Shown: in pieces, positions 10,478-22,124 of the stretch
How the letters are laid out: each line of letters opens with the position of its first letter
Position numbering within the stretch: position 1 is the first letter of the stretch
Source of the DNA: Roridomyces roridus
Taxonomy: Eukaryota; Basidiomycota; Agaricomycetes; Agaricales; Mycenaceae
Direction of reading: 5' to 3'
Assembly: GCA_029378245.1 (NCBI GenBank)
Contig: JARKIF010000144.1
Location: 16,354 to 80,353, forward strand
Length of the DNA: 64,000 bases
Position numbers and translations under genes: made by a program
Notes under the pieces: generated by a model
Databases searched by the model: none
Told to the model about the DNA's origin: nothing
Seen by the model: the letters and a program-made list of their open reading frames with translations, nothing else

Positions 10478-10486
10478 TATAAAGGG
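10478..10486 (+). promoter_or_regulatory. TATA box of DUF6535 copy 1
   Basis: TATAAAGGG lies 43-51 bp before the ATG at 10529. It is identical in position and sequence in the block B copy at 52011-52019. Confidence 0.65.
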
Positions 10487-10528
10487 ACCGGAAGTATGTG
10501 ATTGACCTTCTGATCCCCCAATCACCAC

Positions 10529-13500
10529 ATGGAGTCTCTCCCTTCTGACAAACAGGCTGGAGATGATTTCCCGGTTTTCTCAAACAGGGGGTAAGCCTAC
10601 TTGGTCCCTGCTCTTCTTGATTTCTGAATACAATTCTAGATTCTTTGAAGAGCTTCAGAACTGTTTAAAAACTGTGGTGCAAGACAATCAGGAACAGATG
10701 AGAAGGTAAAATATGTGTCCCGTCTGGTATTAGTGTGTTTTATTGGTGCCCCCAGATTGGTTGAAGATCTCACACCAAAGAAACCCGTGGTGGACAAGAA
10801 GACAGAGTTCTGGAATGCATACAAAGCAGTCTCAGATGAATATGACCGGGAGTATCAACAAAAATATGGGACAGATCTGGATACAACCTTGATTTTTGTG
10901 TGTCTGCTTGGATGTCTGTCAAATCTTGACACTGATTTGATTTCCACAGGCAGGTTTATTTTCTGCTGTCAGCTCAGCATTCATCATCCAAATTCAATCT
11001 GAGGTCCAAGTACCACACCCCTCAATTACAGTGCTGGTGGCCCAATGCCTACTCTATGTCAGCCTCAGTGCTACACTCCTCGCTGCCTTGCTGGCTGTGC
11101 TGGGAAAGCAATGGCTGATGTACTATTCTTTGGCTGGTGAAAGCCGAGGAACCATTGCAGAACGTGGGCTGGAGAGACAAAGAAAATTTGATGGTCTCCG
11201 CCGGTGGAAATTTGACGCCATCATGCAGTTATTTCCCCTGATGCTGCAATTTGCACTGCTTATATTTGCTGTGGCTCTCTCAGTATATCTGTGGACTGTT
11301 CACCTTGCATTGGCAATCACTGCCATCGTTTTCACAACCGCTGGCTTTATTTCCTATTGTGGTTTTCTTATATCTGCAGTGGCCTTTGCAGACTCTCCAT
11401 TCCAAAGCCCTCTTGCTTATCCTTTGAGGCAAATGTGGATAGCCAGTGCTGATATTCTGGACAAAGCAGCTCATCTCCAAACCTATCAAGGAATTTGGAA
11501 TAGCATATTGGAAGTAACTAGGGCCTTCTTCCAAGAACAAACTGTGAAATTAAAGAATACTTGGACCCATATCCGCCCACAATCTATTCTGCCGACAACC
11601 AGTGTCCCCTTCACCACAGGATCTGAACTCAAAGAATATCTGGTCCGTCCACGGGATGACCCCCTGGTGCCATCCCCCGAGGTCGAAGCAGTTTCGTGGA
11701 TGATTGAAACATCGACAGACCCCAGGATTCTTTCTGTGTGTGCAGAAATTGTTGTTGATATCCAGTGGCCATCTCATCTGGGAAATCTCCCAACACTGAT
11801 GGCTCGATTACGGGATCACTTTCTACAGTGTGTTTATCATCAACAATCAATGTTGGGCTATACCACAGTCTCTGGAGTTCGCGAGACTATGTCATCCTTG
11901 GCCACAAATTTTGGGCAAGCATATTGTACCCTGCGTGTGATTGACCCCACAGTGGAAGAAAGAGAGGGCTGGAATAAATTTTGGTCCCTAGTCGATGAAG
12001 TTGAAACCCCAGAAATAGAGAATGCACTCACAATTATGGCCGCACCAGCAAAGGATTTCTCTCCATCCAATTTGACCTTCACCTCTGATGTGCAAGCTGC
12101 TAGTTGGATATTCCATGTAGTTCCGTCCTTGTCATTGCGGAGTTCCATGTTGAAAAAATTCCTGGAGAGAATTGGGAGCAGTGTTCATTCTTCCCTCGTT
12201 GCAGATTTCTTGTTTTGTGTCAACTCGTTCCTATCAGACAATTCAAAAAAAGAAGACATGGTTCGGATGCACAAAGAGTACGTATTGATTAATCTACGCA
12301 CTCCAGAGCAGATCTAATTCTTCCCTAGTGGACAGGAACGCCCATTGTTTTTCCAACTCCTCAAGAATTTGAACACACAAGCTCGGAATACCAGCATACA
12401 GGCTGAAGATGTGCTTTCAATTCTCAAAAAGATCCTGCAGGTGTTACAGCAGGCTCGGCCAGCACCAGTCATTCCAATCAGATATCATATAGAGCTCACA
12501 TGGGTATTTGAAATGTGCCGAACCCTTGCTTCACCGGAAGCAAATGGGGAAGATTCAATGGATGTCATATACAGACTATTTGAGGTCATGGATATCCATA
12601 CGTTGGATGCTGCAAAATTTGAAATTTTTATGTTATCTACAGACCACATTGAGTGGTTATATCAAGCATTAGCTCATGCTCTGCAATCTGAGCAGAAGCA
12701 AATGTTGGAGGCAGACAGTGTTGTGTTGGATTCTGAGTCAACTGCTCTCAAACTTACAAGAGCACTTCTCCAGTGTAGAGATGGTCTACATAATAAACCT
12801 CCCATTGAATTATTGAAAGTGCTTCTGCAACATTTTTCACTCTGTGCTCCATCCAACTTTCGGAACTGGGACCAAATTCTATCATTCCTGAATCATGCGA
12901 GCAAGGAAGTATGGTTCAATGACACAGATGTGCAGTCCATAGCACAGAACTTGAACATATGGCATCTGCTTGGGCAAATGGAAACTGAATGGTATATCAT
13001 CGGGGGTGAATACTACAACATTGGCCGGAATCTGGCACACACCACAAGTTGGCATCCTTACATCCGTTCAGAGATATTCACATGGTTCAATCTGTGGACC
13101 CCATCATCCAGTGATCCTGACTACTCAACTCTGTCAAAACAATTTACTTCGACTATCTGGGATGTATGGTGCATCAAAAACAGAGAAGTTGAGAGCAATT
13201 GGCAGAAACCAAGAGTCCTTGTGTCCACATTGCTGTGTTCAATCTGGGAGTCCTTTGCCTTCACAGGCGAACACCATCTGGATGCTCTTGGCCCACTGAT
13301 CAAATCAACCATTTGGGCAGCCATGGGAAACCAACAGCAATTCTGGTCTTCAGATCTAGTTCCAGCTGCTGAACTCAGAGAATTGAATTTTTCCCTGGGA
13401 ACCATGATTTTCACTGCCGCAGAGAAGTCAAGGTCCATACCATTACCAAGCCAACGAAGAAAAGATGATGAAGGACCGGAAAGACTTGAAACCCTGTTGC

Positions 13501-13637
13501 GGGATTTAGCAGAGACAGTTCGTGCATATGAACCACGAGAAGATGATGATGACCACTGGACTCAAGTCTGGCAACAATTCAGAGTCAGATTGACTCTCTG
13601 GAACATACACAATAATTTTGAAATGTGTAGTTTGTAG
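10529..13637 (+). CDS. DUF6535 multi-pass membrane protein, intact copy
   Basis: Exons 10529-10590, 10640-10705, 10756-10897, 10950-12277 and 12329-13637 give 968 residues. After MESLPSDKQAGDDF and a soluble stretch with KKTEFWNAYKAVSDEYDREY comes the DUF6535 membrane domain: a first hydrophobic segment (AGLFSAVSSAFII), a second (LVAQCLLYVSLSATLLAALL), the conserved GKQWLMYYSLAGESRGTIAE and RQRKFDGLRRWKF motifs, and two more hydrophobic segments (FALLIFAVALSVYLW; FTTAGFISYCGFLI). About 600 mostly helical C-terminal residues follow. The family is hugely expanded in Agaricomycetes and its function is unknown; it is expected in a membrane. The upstream neighbour is the metacaspase relic, and block B repeats the same order. 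Exon joins are supported by comparison with the second copy. Confidence 0.88.
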
Positions 13638-14557
13638 CCTGCTAGCAATGAAGGTGGTTTTCCCCTCAATTGAAGTGTCCTTTATCTTAGACTAAGATTC
13701 CTACAACTATGTTTATTCATGTGCCGGCTGATCAAAGTAGTTCACGCAAGTGGTGTGGTGTGCCCCGTCTTGTGAGTAGCTCCACAAAGATTGTCCCTCA
13801 TGCATGAAGGGGAGGAGTTGTCTACCGTTACATTGGGTGCAAATAGCCAAGAAGAACAAGCACGCAAGTGGGATCCAACGTGTCGTCAGGGATTCGAACC
13901 ACTGGAGCAGATCTGATTAATTGATTCAACCTAGGTGCAATAATCATGACTCCGGAACCTGGGTTTAATCTCATTCCAGTGGGTGTGCTTTGAATTCGGA
14001 TCGCCGGGATGGTACGTATTCTTATACTCGGTATTCGTTTGACACAGAGGCTAGGAGCGTGAAAGAAGAATTCAATCCCAGCATCTACGTACAACAAACG
14101 ACATGTACTTCCTCGACTCGACACGCCACCCACCGCCCGCCGGACCTATCAACGACGAGAATCAACCTTATGTGACCCGGTAAGCCTATCTTGTAGACGA
14201 ACGCACGCGGATACTTACATGGGAATTTGAGGACTCGACGGCGGCACCTATAGAGCCTGCGTGGAGGGAGAGGAGGTCGTGCCGGGCCATAGGCCGAGAT
14301 ACGCTGCCGAGGGATGAGGCGAACATGGTAGCGGCGGTACCAGTAGACACGACGAGATAGGTAGACGTGGGGAGGCAGCGGAGGGCAGACGAGTTGGGTT
14401 GGTCGTGTAGCTCATCGGAGAGCGCAGCAGGCAGGTTGAGCACAGTCTAGGAGAGGTGATGGTGGGTGCGAGTGGGGAGAAAAGCGGGACGGCGGCGACG
14501 GCGTCGTTAGAGTGGATGCGAACGGCTAAGGCGGTGAACCTGGCCTAGATCTCTCAG
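13638..14557. other. Intergenic
   Basis: No recognisable gene. A minus-strand T-arm-like GGTTCGAATCCCTG is centred near 13897. A minus-strand open frame at 14186-14443 has no recognised family and is not called. Confidence 0.4.
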
Positions 14558-14930
14558 CCGTTCGGGGAGAGCGAGAGCGAGGTGGACGTGTCCGTGTGTC
14601 CGGTGAGCATCGACAGCTGCGTCCCCTTGCGAAGGTCGTAGATGTGGATCTCGTTGTCGAGTGCTGCGGCGTAGACACTCGCACCGTCGCAGCTATATGA
14701 TTCTTCCACCGTCCTCGCCACCATCCTAGACACGTACCGTCCCGTCGTCGGATCCCGTCACAACGAGCTCCGTCCCGCTACCCCCCGCTGCCAGTGCGCT
14801 GGACGGTGCGAATGAGGCCCTTGCTCTTGTCTCCACTCGAGGAAATGGCAATCTGGTTAGACGGTGGCGGCGTCGCCTTGGCGCGTTTGATGACGGCCCC
14901 GCCAGAGGGCGAGCCTGGTCGTTTGGACAT
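14558..14930 (-). pseudogene. SNRNP40-like WD40 gene relic with internal deletion
   Basis: Begins with the same first exon as 7638-8899 (MSKRPGSPSGG, then ATPPPSNQIAISSSGDKSKG). It then jumps, out of frame, to the GGSGTELVVTGSDDGTVRV unit, followed by a TAG, a further deletion, and the LDNEIHIYDLRKGTQLSML unit. The duplicated block includes about 100 bp upstream of the ATG, with GGGTTAGGGTTAGGG at 14953-14967. Confidence 0.85.
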
Positions 14931-15733
14931 GGAGGAAGAAGAGGATGAAACGGTGGGTTAGGGTTAGGGCAATAGAGTGCCAAACAACATCACGCCTTGT
15001 CAGCAAACCATCACCACCGCATCGCCAGGTGGGCGCCAGTGTGCGGCGCTAACCCTGACACTAGTTGCACTGTGCAAATGGGATCTCTGTTGCCAGCGTT
15101 GAGTCGTCCAACAGTGTGGGTTTCGTGTGCACTGCGGTTTTTGCTCCTCGGAGTCCTCGCTCGGGCTCTGGATTCCCGATTCCGACGCCGTTTCGCCTCA
15201 TCTTATCCGCGAGCACGGCCTCCCACTCGGTCCACGAGATCTGAGTGTGAAATCTGACTGTCGGCGCCAGGTGTCCCGCAAGCACGGACTGAGCAGCCCG
15301 CCTGGTGAGTCTTCTCGAGTAGCTTCGATTCACGGCGTCGAATTACCGCCAGCTAAATGCATGTACAGCAGTCTTGCGGCACGCCCCACACACGGACCGC
15401 GCCAGATTCTTCTACAAACGTACGAACGGGCAGTGTCCGCCGAGCATGACTCAGTACTTCGGACATGAAATCGATGCCTATCGTTGGAATTCTGGGGCCA
15501 CAGTCAGCGCAGGGAACCAGTTTGAGTCCCCGCGGCACCCGTCTATAGGACCTACCTGCCCAAATGCTGCTCAATACAATTGCCGGCTGGTTTTCACCAA
15601 TTGCATATGCGTGCTAACAAGACCACGGAATAATCACTTGCTCATTCTTGACTCGATGGAGACTCAATGTCAGTTCCGTTACCGGCTGCTACTCATCCAC
15701 GGCCCACGGGCTTCTCTCGCCGGTTCTCGAAAG
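14931..15733. other. Intergenic
   Basis: The first 90 bp repeat the upstream flank of the SNRNP40 gene. No gene is supported in the rest. Confidence 0.4.
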
Positions 15734-15740
15734 TATAAAT
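15734..15740 (+). promoter_or_regulatory. TATA box of small secreted protein gene
   Basis: TATAAAT lies 42-48 bp upstream of the ATG at 15782, within the usual fungal spacing. Confidence 0.55.
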
Positions 15741-15781
15741 TGGCTCGACGGGAGAGTGTTCAAGAATCAACTCAAACCACA

Positions 15782-16350
15782 ATGCGCTTCAACACTCTCT
15801 TCTTCACTGCGCTCGCAGGGTTCATTACCACCGCCGTTGCCCAGGCTGGATTTTGCCCTGAAGCTGCACGGTTCGGGAATATCGCCGTCTCCCCGTCGAC
15901 TCTCGCGCCCGGCCAGGTATGTAGAGTATCCCGCCTTTGCCTCTGATGCTCTGTTAACCAACCTCATTCACTGCAGACCATGACCATAACCACCAACCTC
16001 ACCTGCGCGGTGGAGCTGGGCGATACGCCCACCTTCCTCGATTACTACGTCGATGGCTCCTCGGAGCACAACATCGGCGGCCCCGTCTTGATCGCGCGCC
16101 GCACGTACGACGCGTCGACGTCGCCCCCGTTGGACACGTTCACAACCACGGTAAGAATCCAAATCATTATTTATTTTCAGCATGTGATTCAAAGTACTTT
16201 CGACAGCTTCCCGTGTGGTTCTACATCCAGGACGCGACGTACTCTGTCCGCGTTGACAACTCCTTCGCCAGGCCTGGTCCTACTGGGGAAAGTGTGATCG
16301 AGGTTGGGGCTATTTCGACGGCGATTACTATTACTGGGTTGACTCAGTGA
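15782..16350 (+). CDS. Small secreted protein, function unknown
   Basis: Exons 15782-15916, 15977-16150 and 16207-16350 give 150 residues. A clear signal peptide opens it (MRFNTLFFTALAGFITTAVA, cleavage expected after AVA-Q). The mature part starts FCPEAARFGNIAVSPSTLAP and continues with TNLTCAVELGDTPTFLDYYV, IARRTYDAST, PVWFYIQDATYSVRVDNSF and a final AITITGLTQ. The pattern of alternating hydrophobic residues suggests a beta-sandwich. Only two cysteines are visible in the mature protein. It sits next to a secreted cellobiohydrolase gene. No catalytic motif is recognised, and it may be an effector-like or structural extracellular protein. Confidence 0.72.
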
Positions 16351-16827
16351 GTGGGGGATTGAAAGTTTTCCTGTGACCTCGTCTCTACTGTTTCGGATGC
16401 ACTATATGCAAAGTTTGCGAGTCGAACGAGCCTACTGGGACAAAATCCGTACAATGAATTGCGGTCCAAGTGTCTAGGTATCAGAATATACAAGCCCAAG
16501 GTCACAGCACAGCTGCAGCCCGCTAACCAAACCAGCAGAGCCGCAGAGCTGGGGATCAAATCATGATCTTCCATCATCGGCATCGCCTGGGATCTAGGTG
16601 TCGGAGGAGTCTGCAAGTGTTTTTTTCAAGACTACATGAATGAAGAGTGAGGCTTGCTGTACCCACTGACTTTGAGATTTCAATGAGAGTGTTTCAAACG
16701 AGTCGTGAGCTGCAGGGTAATTAACGTGACACGTCACATTCAAGTTGAGATTACATCGAAAAAGCGAAATCGTTAAAAGGAATTGTGTAGTGTGCTTTTT
16801 TCCACATCTATCCCTCTACCCCACATT
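16351..16827. other. Intergenic
   Basis: Region between two convergent genes. Nothing beyond presumed 3' UTRs is recognised. Confidence 0.5.
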
Positions 16828-18748
16828 TTAAAGGCACTGCGAGTAGACTATCACGTCCAAGATCAGCATCTCAAAATAAAAGGGCAACTGTCGAACACTC
16901 ACAAGCGTTCGAGAAGGTGCAAGTGAACGGGCTCGCGCAAACCGTCGGTCCTGTGTAGGTCTCACCGCCACACTGGCCGAACTCTGGAACGGTCTGGCCG
17001 CCAGTGGGAGGGGAAGTCGGGGTGGTGACGGGGGTAGTGGAGGTGCCAGTGGGGTTACCGGGCTGGGAGCCGGTTGAGCTAAAGGTTGAGCCGATGGGAC
17101 CGAACTTGATGTTGGAGTAGGTCACAGAGTTGCTTCCTTGTTGGGACTCGACCGTCTGTCATGGAGGATGAGTATATATGCTTGAGAACAGAAGAGAAGA
17201 GGGTGACGAACCGGGGGGTTGCCGGAAGTCGTGGAGCAAGGTCCACGAGAAACACCGGGTGCAGACGCACTGGCGTTGAGCGGGTAGTCGCTGTCGAGCC
17301 AGTACATGCCGGCGGCATAGTCGTCCCAGATGGAGAGAGCCAAAACCATCCCGCGGCTGAGCGACTCGCCCATGGTTTTGAGACCGCCGAGCGTCTCAAA
17401 GTAGTCAACATCACCGACAAAGCTCTTTTGCTGCTCGCAGAACGCATCCGTAATGCCGTTGACGGCGGGCGAGACACCAGCAAGTTTGGTGAACGAGTTG
17501 TCGATGACCTTGCCGTTCTGAACGTAGAGCCGGTTGATTGCCGACAGAGTGCCGGTGCTCGTGCCGTCGGAAGAGACGAACTGAGTGACAACGGTGACGG
17601 GCTGGTTCGTGTCGACCGTGAGGCCGGGACCAAGGAAGGTCTGGTTGCCCATGCGCCACGAGTTGAAGTCGCAGCCGTCGTGGTCACAGAGACTCTCGTC
17701 ACGGGAAGCGCCCGCGCCGCAGGCCGTGCCGGTGCAAGAAGTCTGGCCGACGACCGAGCAGGGGTGGGGCTAAATATCCAATATAAGATCGCGGAAAGAA
17801 AGATTAAATCAAGAACACTCACAGTGTAAGCTGCAGCGTTCTTGTTGGCCTCCCAGATATCCATCTCATTGCAGCAGGTACCCATGTTTCCTGTACCGGT
17901 GTTGGCATTGTTGCTGTCGGGTGTCCACCCATCGATGTTGGCCACGCCGTTGATGAACTTGATGTCCTGCGGGCACTGCGAGTCGCAGTATCCGACACCG
18001 TATTGCGCACCGGCTAGGTTGGTAGGGAAGCGAGCCTTTCCACCGTCGGCGTCCATCTCTGCGACACAACTATCAGCGAAAGAACAATGGTCGCCAAGAA
18101 GAAATCGCACCAGAGAGGTACAGAGCGCCGTTGATCCCACAGCCGAGGTTGCTCATATCAACAGTGAAGGTGAACTCTGTGGCGAAATGAGCACGTGTTG
18201 AGAGTTGATGAAATACAACCCACCCTGGTTGATGAGCTGGAACATCTGATACTCGGTGTTGCTCGCCATCAAGTACACACGACTTCCAACGTTGGAGCCG
18301 GTGACAAAGTCAAGCTTGAGCGAGTTTCCGGACGTGGTGATACCGTAAGTGCCGGAGTAGTCAGCACCATCGAGGGCGCAGTTGGCCGCGCAGGTGGCCG
18401 GGTCGGGGCAAAGCGTAGCGTCCTGTTGCGCGTTAGCGAGCGATTGGATTCGTTCAGAAAGCTTGCGCACCCAGGTGTTACCAGTGTAGCAATTGGTGGT
18501 GTCCTTGGTCGAGTGGAGCCAGCGCCAGTTGCTGTCGAGCACTACCGCGGTGTTGAGAGTCGTGCAGCTACCACCGGCAGCGCAGGATTGGATGGGGAGC
18601 GGAGGGTGTACTGTTACAATCAAGTCAGGCAAGCGCTTCGGGGCCCCACGAAAAAATCCCACGAACCCTCGGCGACCTGGGTGCCGATCTGCTGGCCGTA
18701 TGTTACGGCGAGGAAGCACAAAGAAACAAGAGCAGCGGTGGGGAACAT
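16828..18748 (-). CDS. cbh1: GH7 cellobiohydrolase with C-terminal CBM1
   Basis: Eight exons (18748-18667, 18610-18471, 18422-18224, 18176-18111, 18058-17823, 17769-17212, 17155-16903, 16847-16828) give 517 residues, the normal size. Order of parts: signal peptide [20 protein letters not shown]7 core starting QQIGTQVAE, with [37 protein letters not shown] and the catalytic [10 protein letters not shown] (nucleophile E, then D, then acid/base E); a Thr/Pro/Gly linker ([17 protein letters not shown]); and a CBM1 beginning [15 protein letters not shown]. The last exon of 20 nt is needed to finish the CBM1 with YSQCL. The enzyme releases cellobiose from the reducing end of cellulose and is secreted. 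It indicates a lignocellulose degrader. Confidence 0.95.
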
Positions 18749-18954
18749 TGCGGAATGCCAAGCTAAGAGCCAAGTCAGCGGAGTTTAACCGTCGGAGGCA
18801 CAAGGGCGTACTGAGACGAGTGCCAAGGACGAAAAGTGTCTGCGACAGCAAATCATCAGATTTTTTTAACCGATTCAACTGGAAGAGTGCGTACGAGCTC
18901 AGGAGAGACGCTGAGTAGAGTTGGTGAACCGGCTGAAAGTCGCTCGGTCAGCCA

Positions 18955-18963
18955 CCTTTTATA
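18955..18963 (-). promoter_or_regulatory. TATA box upstream of the GH7 gene
   Basis: TATAAAAGG on the minus strand, about 207 bp before the GH7 ATG. The distance implies a leader of roughly 170 nt if it is used. Confidence 0.45.
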
Positions 18964-20406
18964 TGATACCACGAGAGTCTTTTACATGCGCAAAGTACTC
19001 CGGAACCCGTGAGCTAGTGGCAAGGAATTGCACTCGGACTGGTGGATATTTGTCGGATGCATCGGTCAATATTCCGCGCGCCCGTGGCTCAAAGCACGGG
19101 ACCAGCCTAGGAGGCACGGGCACACAGCACGGCTCAACGTCTGTCTAGATTTTTGTCGGCATCAAGCAACTGACATTCGGCGAATCCCCGGTACGGAAAA
19201 TTTATTTATTTTTGCGTGGAGTCAAAAAGACTAAAAGAAGTAGGCCGTCTTTTTTTGCGCGTTGTCCAAGTTAAGAATAGGACGGCACAGCTGGCAGGAG
19301 CTCGAGCACCACTGAGAGACAGGGATCGTTGGATATAGGCCGCGGAGAATATTTCGGATGGACGATTGTTGAAGAAAGACATGGGGGCCGAGAGACAGTG
19401 AGACGAGCGACATTTGGTGATATTGATACCGAGGTGCGTAGAGAAACGCGCGCGTGGTACAAGTTCGTCGTTTACATCCATAGTCCTCGTCCCAGCAAGA
19501 TCCGTCCGAAGACGGAAAGAAAAGCAAGACATGGCGAGCCGCCCTACAAACGCGCTGACAATCCAAAGGCGCAATGAACTCGGACGTAGTAGTGCGTCCG
19601 CCGTCCAGGAATTCATCACCACGCGAGCTTGCGAGTTCCGGGTCGGTAGAGAGGACATGGACATCAAGTCCGAAATGAGTGTTCTGCCGCCGGCAGATGT
19701 GCAGGAATAGCCCATGAATCCCAGAGAGCTATTATGGTATCGTTCCTCAGTGAGCCGAGACTACGGTACGGGGGATGTAACGCCACACCTCGAGCTGTGG
19801 CAACAGCCCTGGCACACGGCTCTCATGTCCGCGAACCCCGTGACGACTCGGATCGAGTAGCCAGTGAGGTCATTCAAGGAAGTCCGGTCTGGCGACGGCG
19901 GCGGCAAAACAATGGGGATTTGTGGGAGGGGTGGGAACGAGGGGAGAGGAAAACGCAAGCGAGATGGTGGTTTTGATGAAAAGGAGCATGTCCGAGATCA
20001 TCGGATCATCTGTCAAAACCACGCTTTCTCTTTCGGGTCATCGTTTCTCTTGCCCTTTCTCCGACTTGGCCTGGGCACTGGCCGATTCTGAAGCTGCGGG
20101 TGGAGGAATCCGTGCTCGCTTCGGCCTTTCTGTCACCGACTTAATTCCGTCGCTGAGACCCGACTGTCGCTATGACATCCGCTTGCTCTGGAATTTCAAT
20201 TTTCAAGGCGACACTTTGGCAAAGCTTCAGGTCCTGCTGGTATGTCTTTTCTCGCTCGTTGACATCCAAGCGTGTGCAACACTGCATCGCGGAAAATCAC
20301 CTGTGGGCGCGCTTGGGCCAATCAAGGCCCACTGTTCCCCAAAAATGGTCAAAGCGCGTCGTTGCATTGTCCGTCGGTTTCTTGCACACAGGGACAAGCG
20401 CTATAG
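18964..20406. other. Intergenic, no gene recognised
   Basis: Open frames exist on both strands around 19206-19715, but none has a recognisable domain or a consistent exon model, so none is called. Confidence 0.4.
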
Positions 20407-20415
20407 TATAAAAGG
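20407..20415 (+). promoter_or_regulatory. TATA box of the proline-rich gene
   Basis: TATAAAAGG lies 37-45 bp before the ATG at 20452. Confidence 0.6.
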
Positions 20416-20451
20416 ACCTCGCTCTTCGACGGCAACCCTTCGGTCCTCAGC

Positions 20452-21278
20452 ATGTCTTCCTCCGAGAGCCCTTCCCTCTCTCTCTCCTACGACGACGACG
20501 CCGCCGCAACACTCGCCTCGGACACCCCGCCTACCTCTCCGGACTGCTCGCTCAAGGCGTTCGATGCCCCATCTCACACGACGCCGACTCGAGTACCCGC
20601 CACCGTTGACTTCATCTCCCATGGTGGCATGGAACTCGACATGTCGCACTTTGGTTTAACACCCTGCTCCAGTCCAGCAGGACCCCGCATCTTCCCCATG
20701 CCACCACCCCTCTCCTCTCCCCCTCTCGTCAAGAACCGGCGCTACGCCTCGCCTCAAGTCCCTATACACGGGAACAGGCACAGGCACGAGCCTCCGTACC
20801 AACATCGCACCTGTGGTCCCCGTGCAGCTCGTTCGTCGCGGGACACCACCACCACCGACACCGCCACCTACGAAACCGCGGCGTGCGTTTTCTTTCTGCG
20901 CTTTGTCTGGGTTGTTTCGTCGCCCGACAGCGAATGCTGTGGATTTTCACCAATATGCCACCGATGAATCCGACTTGGGCGGTACATACCTATCCTCCAC
21001 CACCGGTGCCTGTGCGGAAGCGTGCGCTCAGTATCCGTTCCTTCCGATCCACAAAATCAAAGGGCAAGGCGCCCCTTGGAATCGAGAACATCGGCACTCC
21101 ACCTGTGCCCGTGCGAGGTGCCCGTGTAGCCGTGCACTCGTTCTCCGGCTATCTCTCCGACTACGAGGAAACTGACACGGAGGTTCGTGCTATTGAGCGC
21201 GAGGCTTTGGAGACGGTGAGGAGGATTAACGAGAATTATAGGTATGTTGCTGAGGAGGAGATTGGGGTTGCGCTGTAA
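20452..21278 (+). CDS. Proline-rich protein of unknown function
   Basis: Starts MSSSESPSLSLSYDDDAAAT after a strong TATA box and ends ...VRRINENYRYVAEEEIGVAL at 21278. The N-terminal ~95 residues (with SPAGPRIFPMPPPLSS) and the C-terminal ~100 residues (RALSIRSFRSTKSKGKAPLG, then YLSDYEETDTEVRAIEREA) are in different frames. At least one or two introns therefore lie between about 20760 and 20990; a GTGCGT donor at 20883 and a CAG acceptor near 20931 are candidates, but I could not fix a unique in-frame model. The protein is Ser/Pro-rich with an acidic helical tail and has no signal peptide. No family is recognised. Confidence 0.5.
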
Positions 21279-22124
21279 ATTGTACAAGCTGTACATACGC
21301 GGATTGGAAAAAAAGAGTGGTCCGAAGAACGCCGTTGGATGGAATCGAACCATCTTCGTTCCGGATTCAAACCGGTTGAGGTTTCCAAGCCTCATAATGA
21401 CTCCTTTAATAGCAGCAGTCAGCCAGCCGCCTCTGAATAGGGTGGGAGACTCCTTTGCAGATCTGGCCCATCTACTTCACGGACCTTGGCATTTAAATGT
21501 CCACTCTGATCAAATAAGTATGGACACTAATCCGAGACACTCATATCCCCTCATGGGCGTCTTGTATCAAAAGGAGGGGCTCCTATGTAAATCAGCAATT
21601 CATGTAATCTGAAAAAGAGGAGGCTCCGCAAATTTACGCCTTCGGATGGAATCGAACCATCGTTCAATCCCCGAGTGTCAATCCCTGGACCTGTGCTCTG
21701 ACGGCAATACTATCCATTGCAGCTACGATAAGCATTTGTCCCAGATTTTGACGTGCACCCCGTAAATTGCGGCGCGAACTCTGGGCTCGAATCTTCAGTC
21801 TTGGCACGTTCACAACCCTGGTTGGATTGGATGCGGCCACAGTCAAATATACTTACTCGAGACGAGAAAAATTGTCGAGGCAATTGCAGATGCTTTGGGC
21901 TCGAGTCGAACAAGCTCCCGCGGGAGTAGAAATGACGTCGCAGAAACAGGGCCATCCAACTCAATAATCCGATGGGTGCTTCGTGCAATATCGATAGAGT
22001 TACCAGTGAAAGGGGATACAAGATGTACTACCCGCCAATCGTCCACGGATTGGCGGCATTGACTCTGTCCTTGGACGAATCTTTCAACCTCTGCTCGTTT
22101 GAGTGCTTCGAATAAATACTCACC
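21279..22124. other. Intergenic with two tRNA-like 3' halves
   Basis: On the minus strand GATGGTTCGATTCCATC-type T-arms occur at about 21331-21347 and 21648-21664. The first is preceded by an anticodon-arm-like TGAGG...CCTCA with GGA in the loop, but no matching 5' acceptor or D-arm was found, so neither is called as a tRNA gene. Confidence 0.4.

Noticed and set aside
14186..14443. Small minus-strand gene
   Set aside because: No recognised family and no supporting context; likely a chance open frame.
19206..19715. A 169-residue minus-strand gene
   Set aside because: Low-complexity Ser/Arg-rich translation, no domain, no splice or promoter support, and open frames overlap on the other strand.
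21311..21410. Minus-strand tRNA-Ser (anticodon GGA)
   Set aside because: The T-arm and a partial anticodon arm are present, but the 5' acceptor strand does not pair and no D-arm was found.
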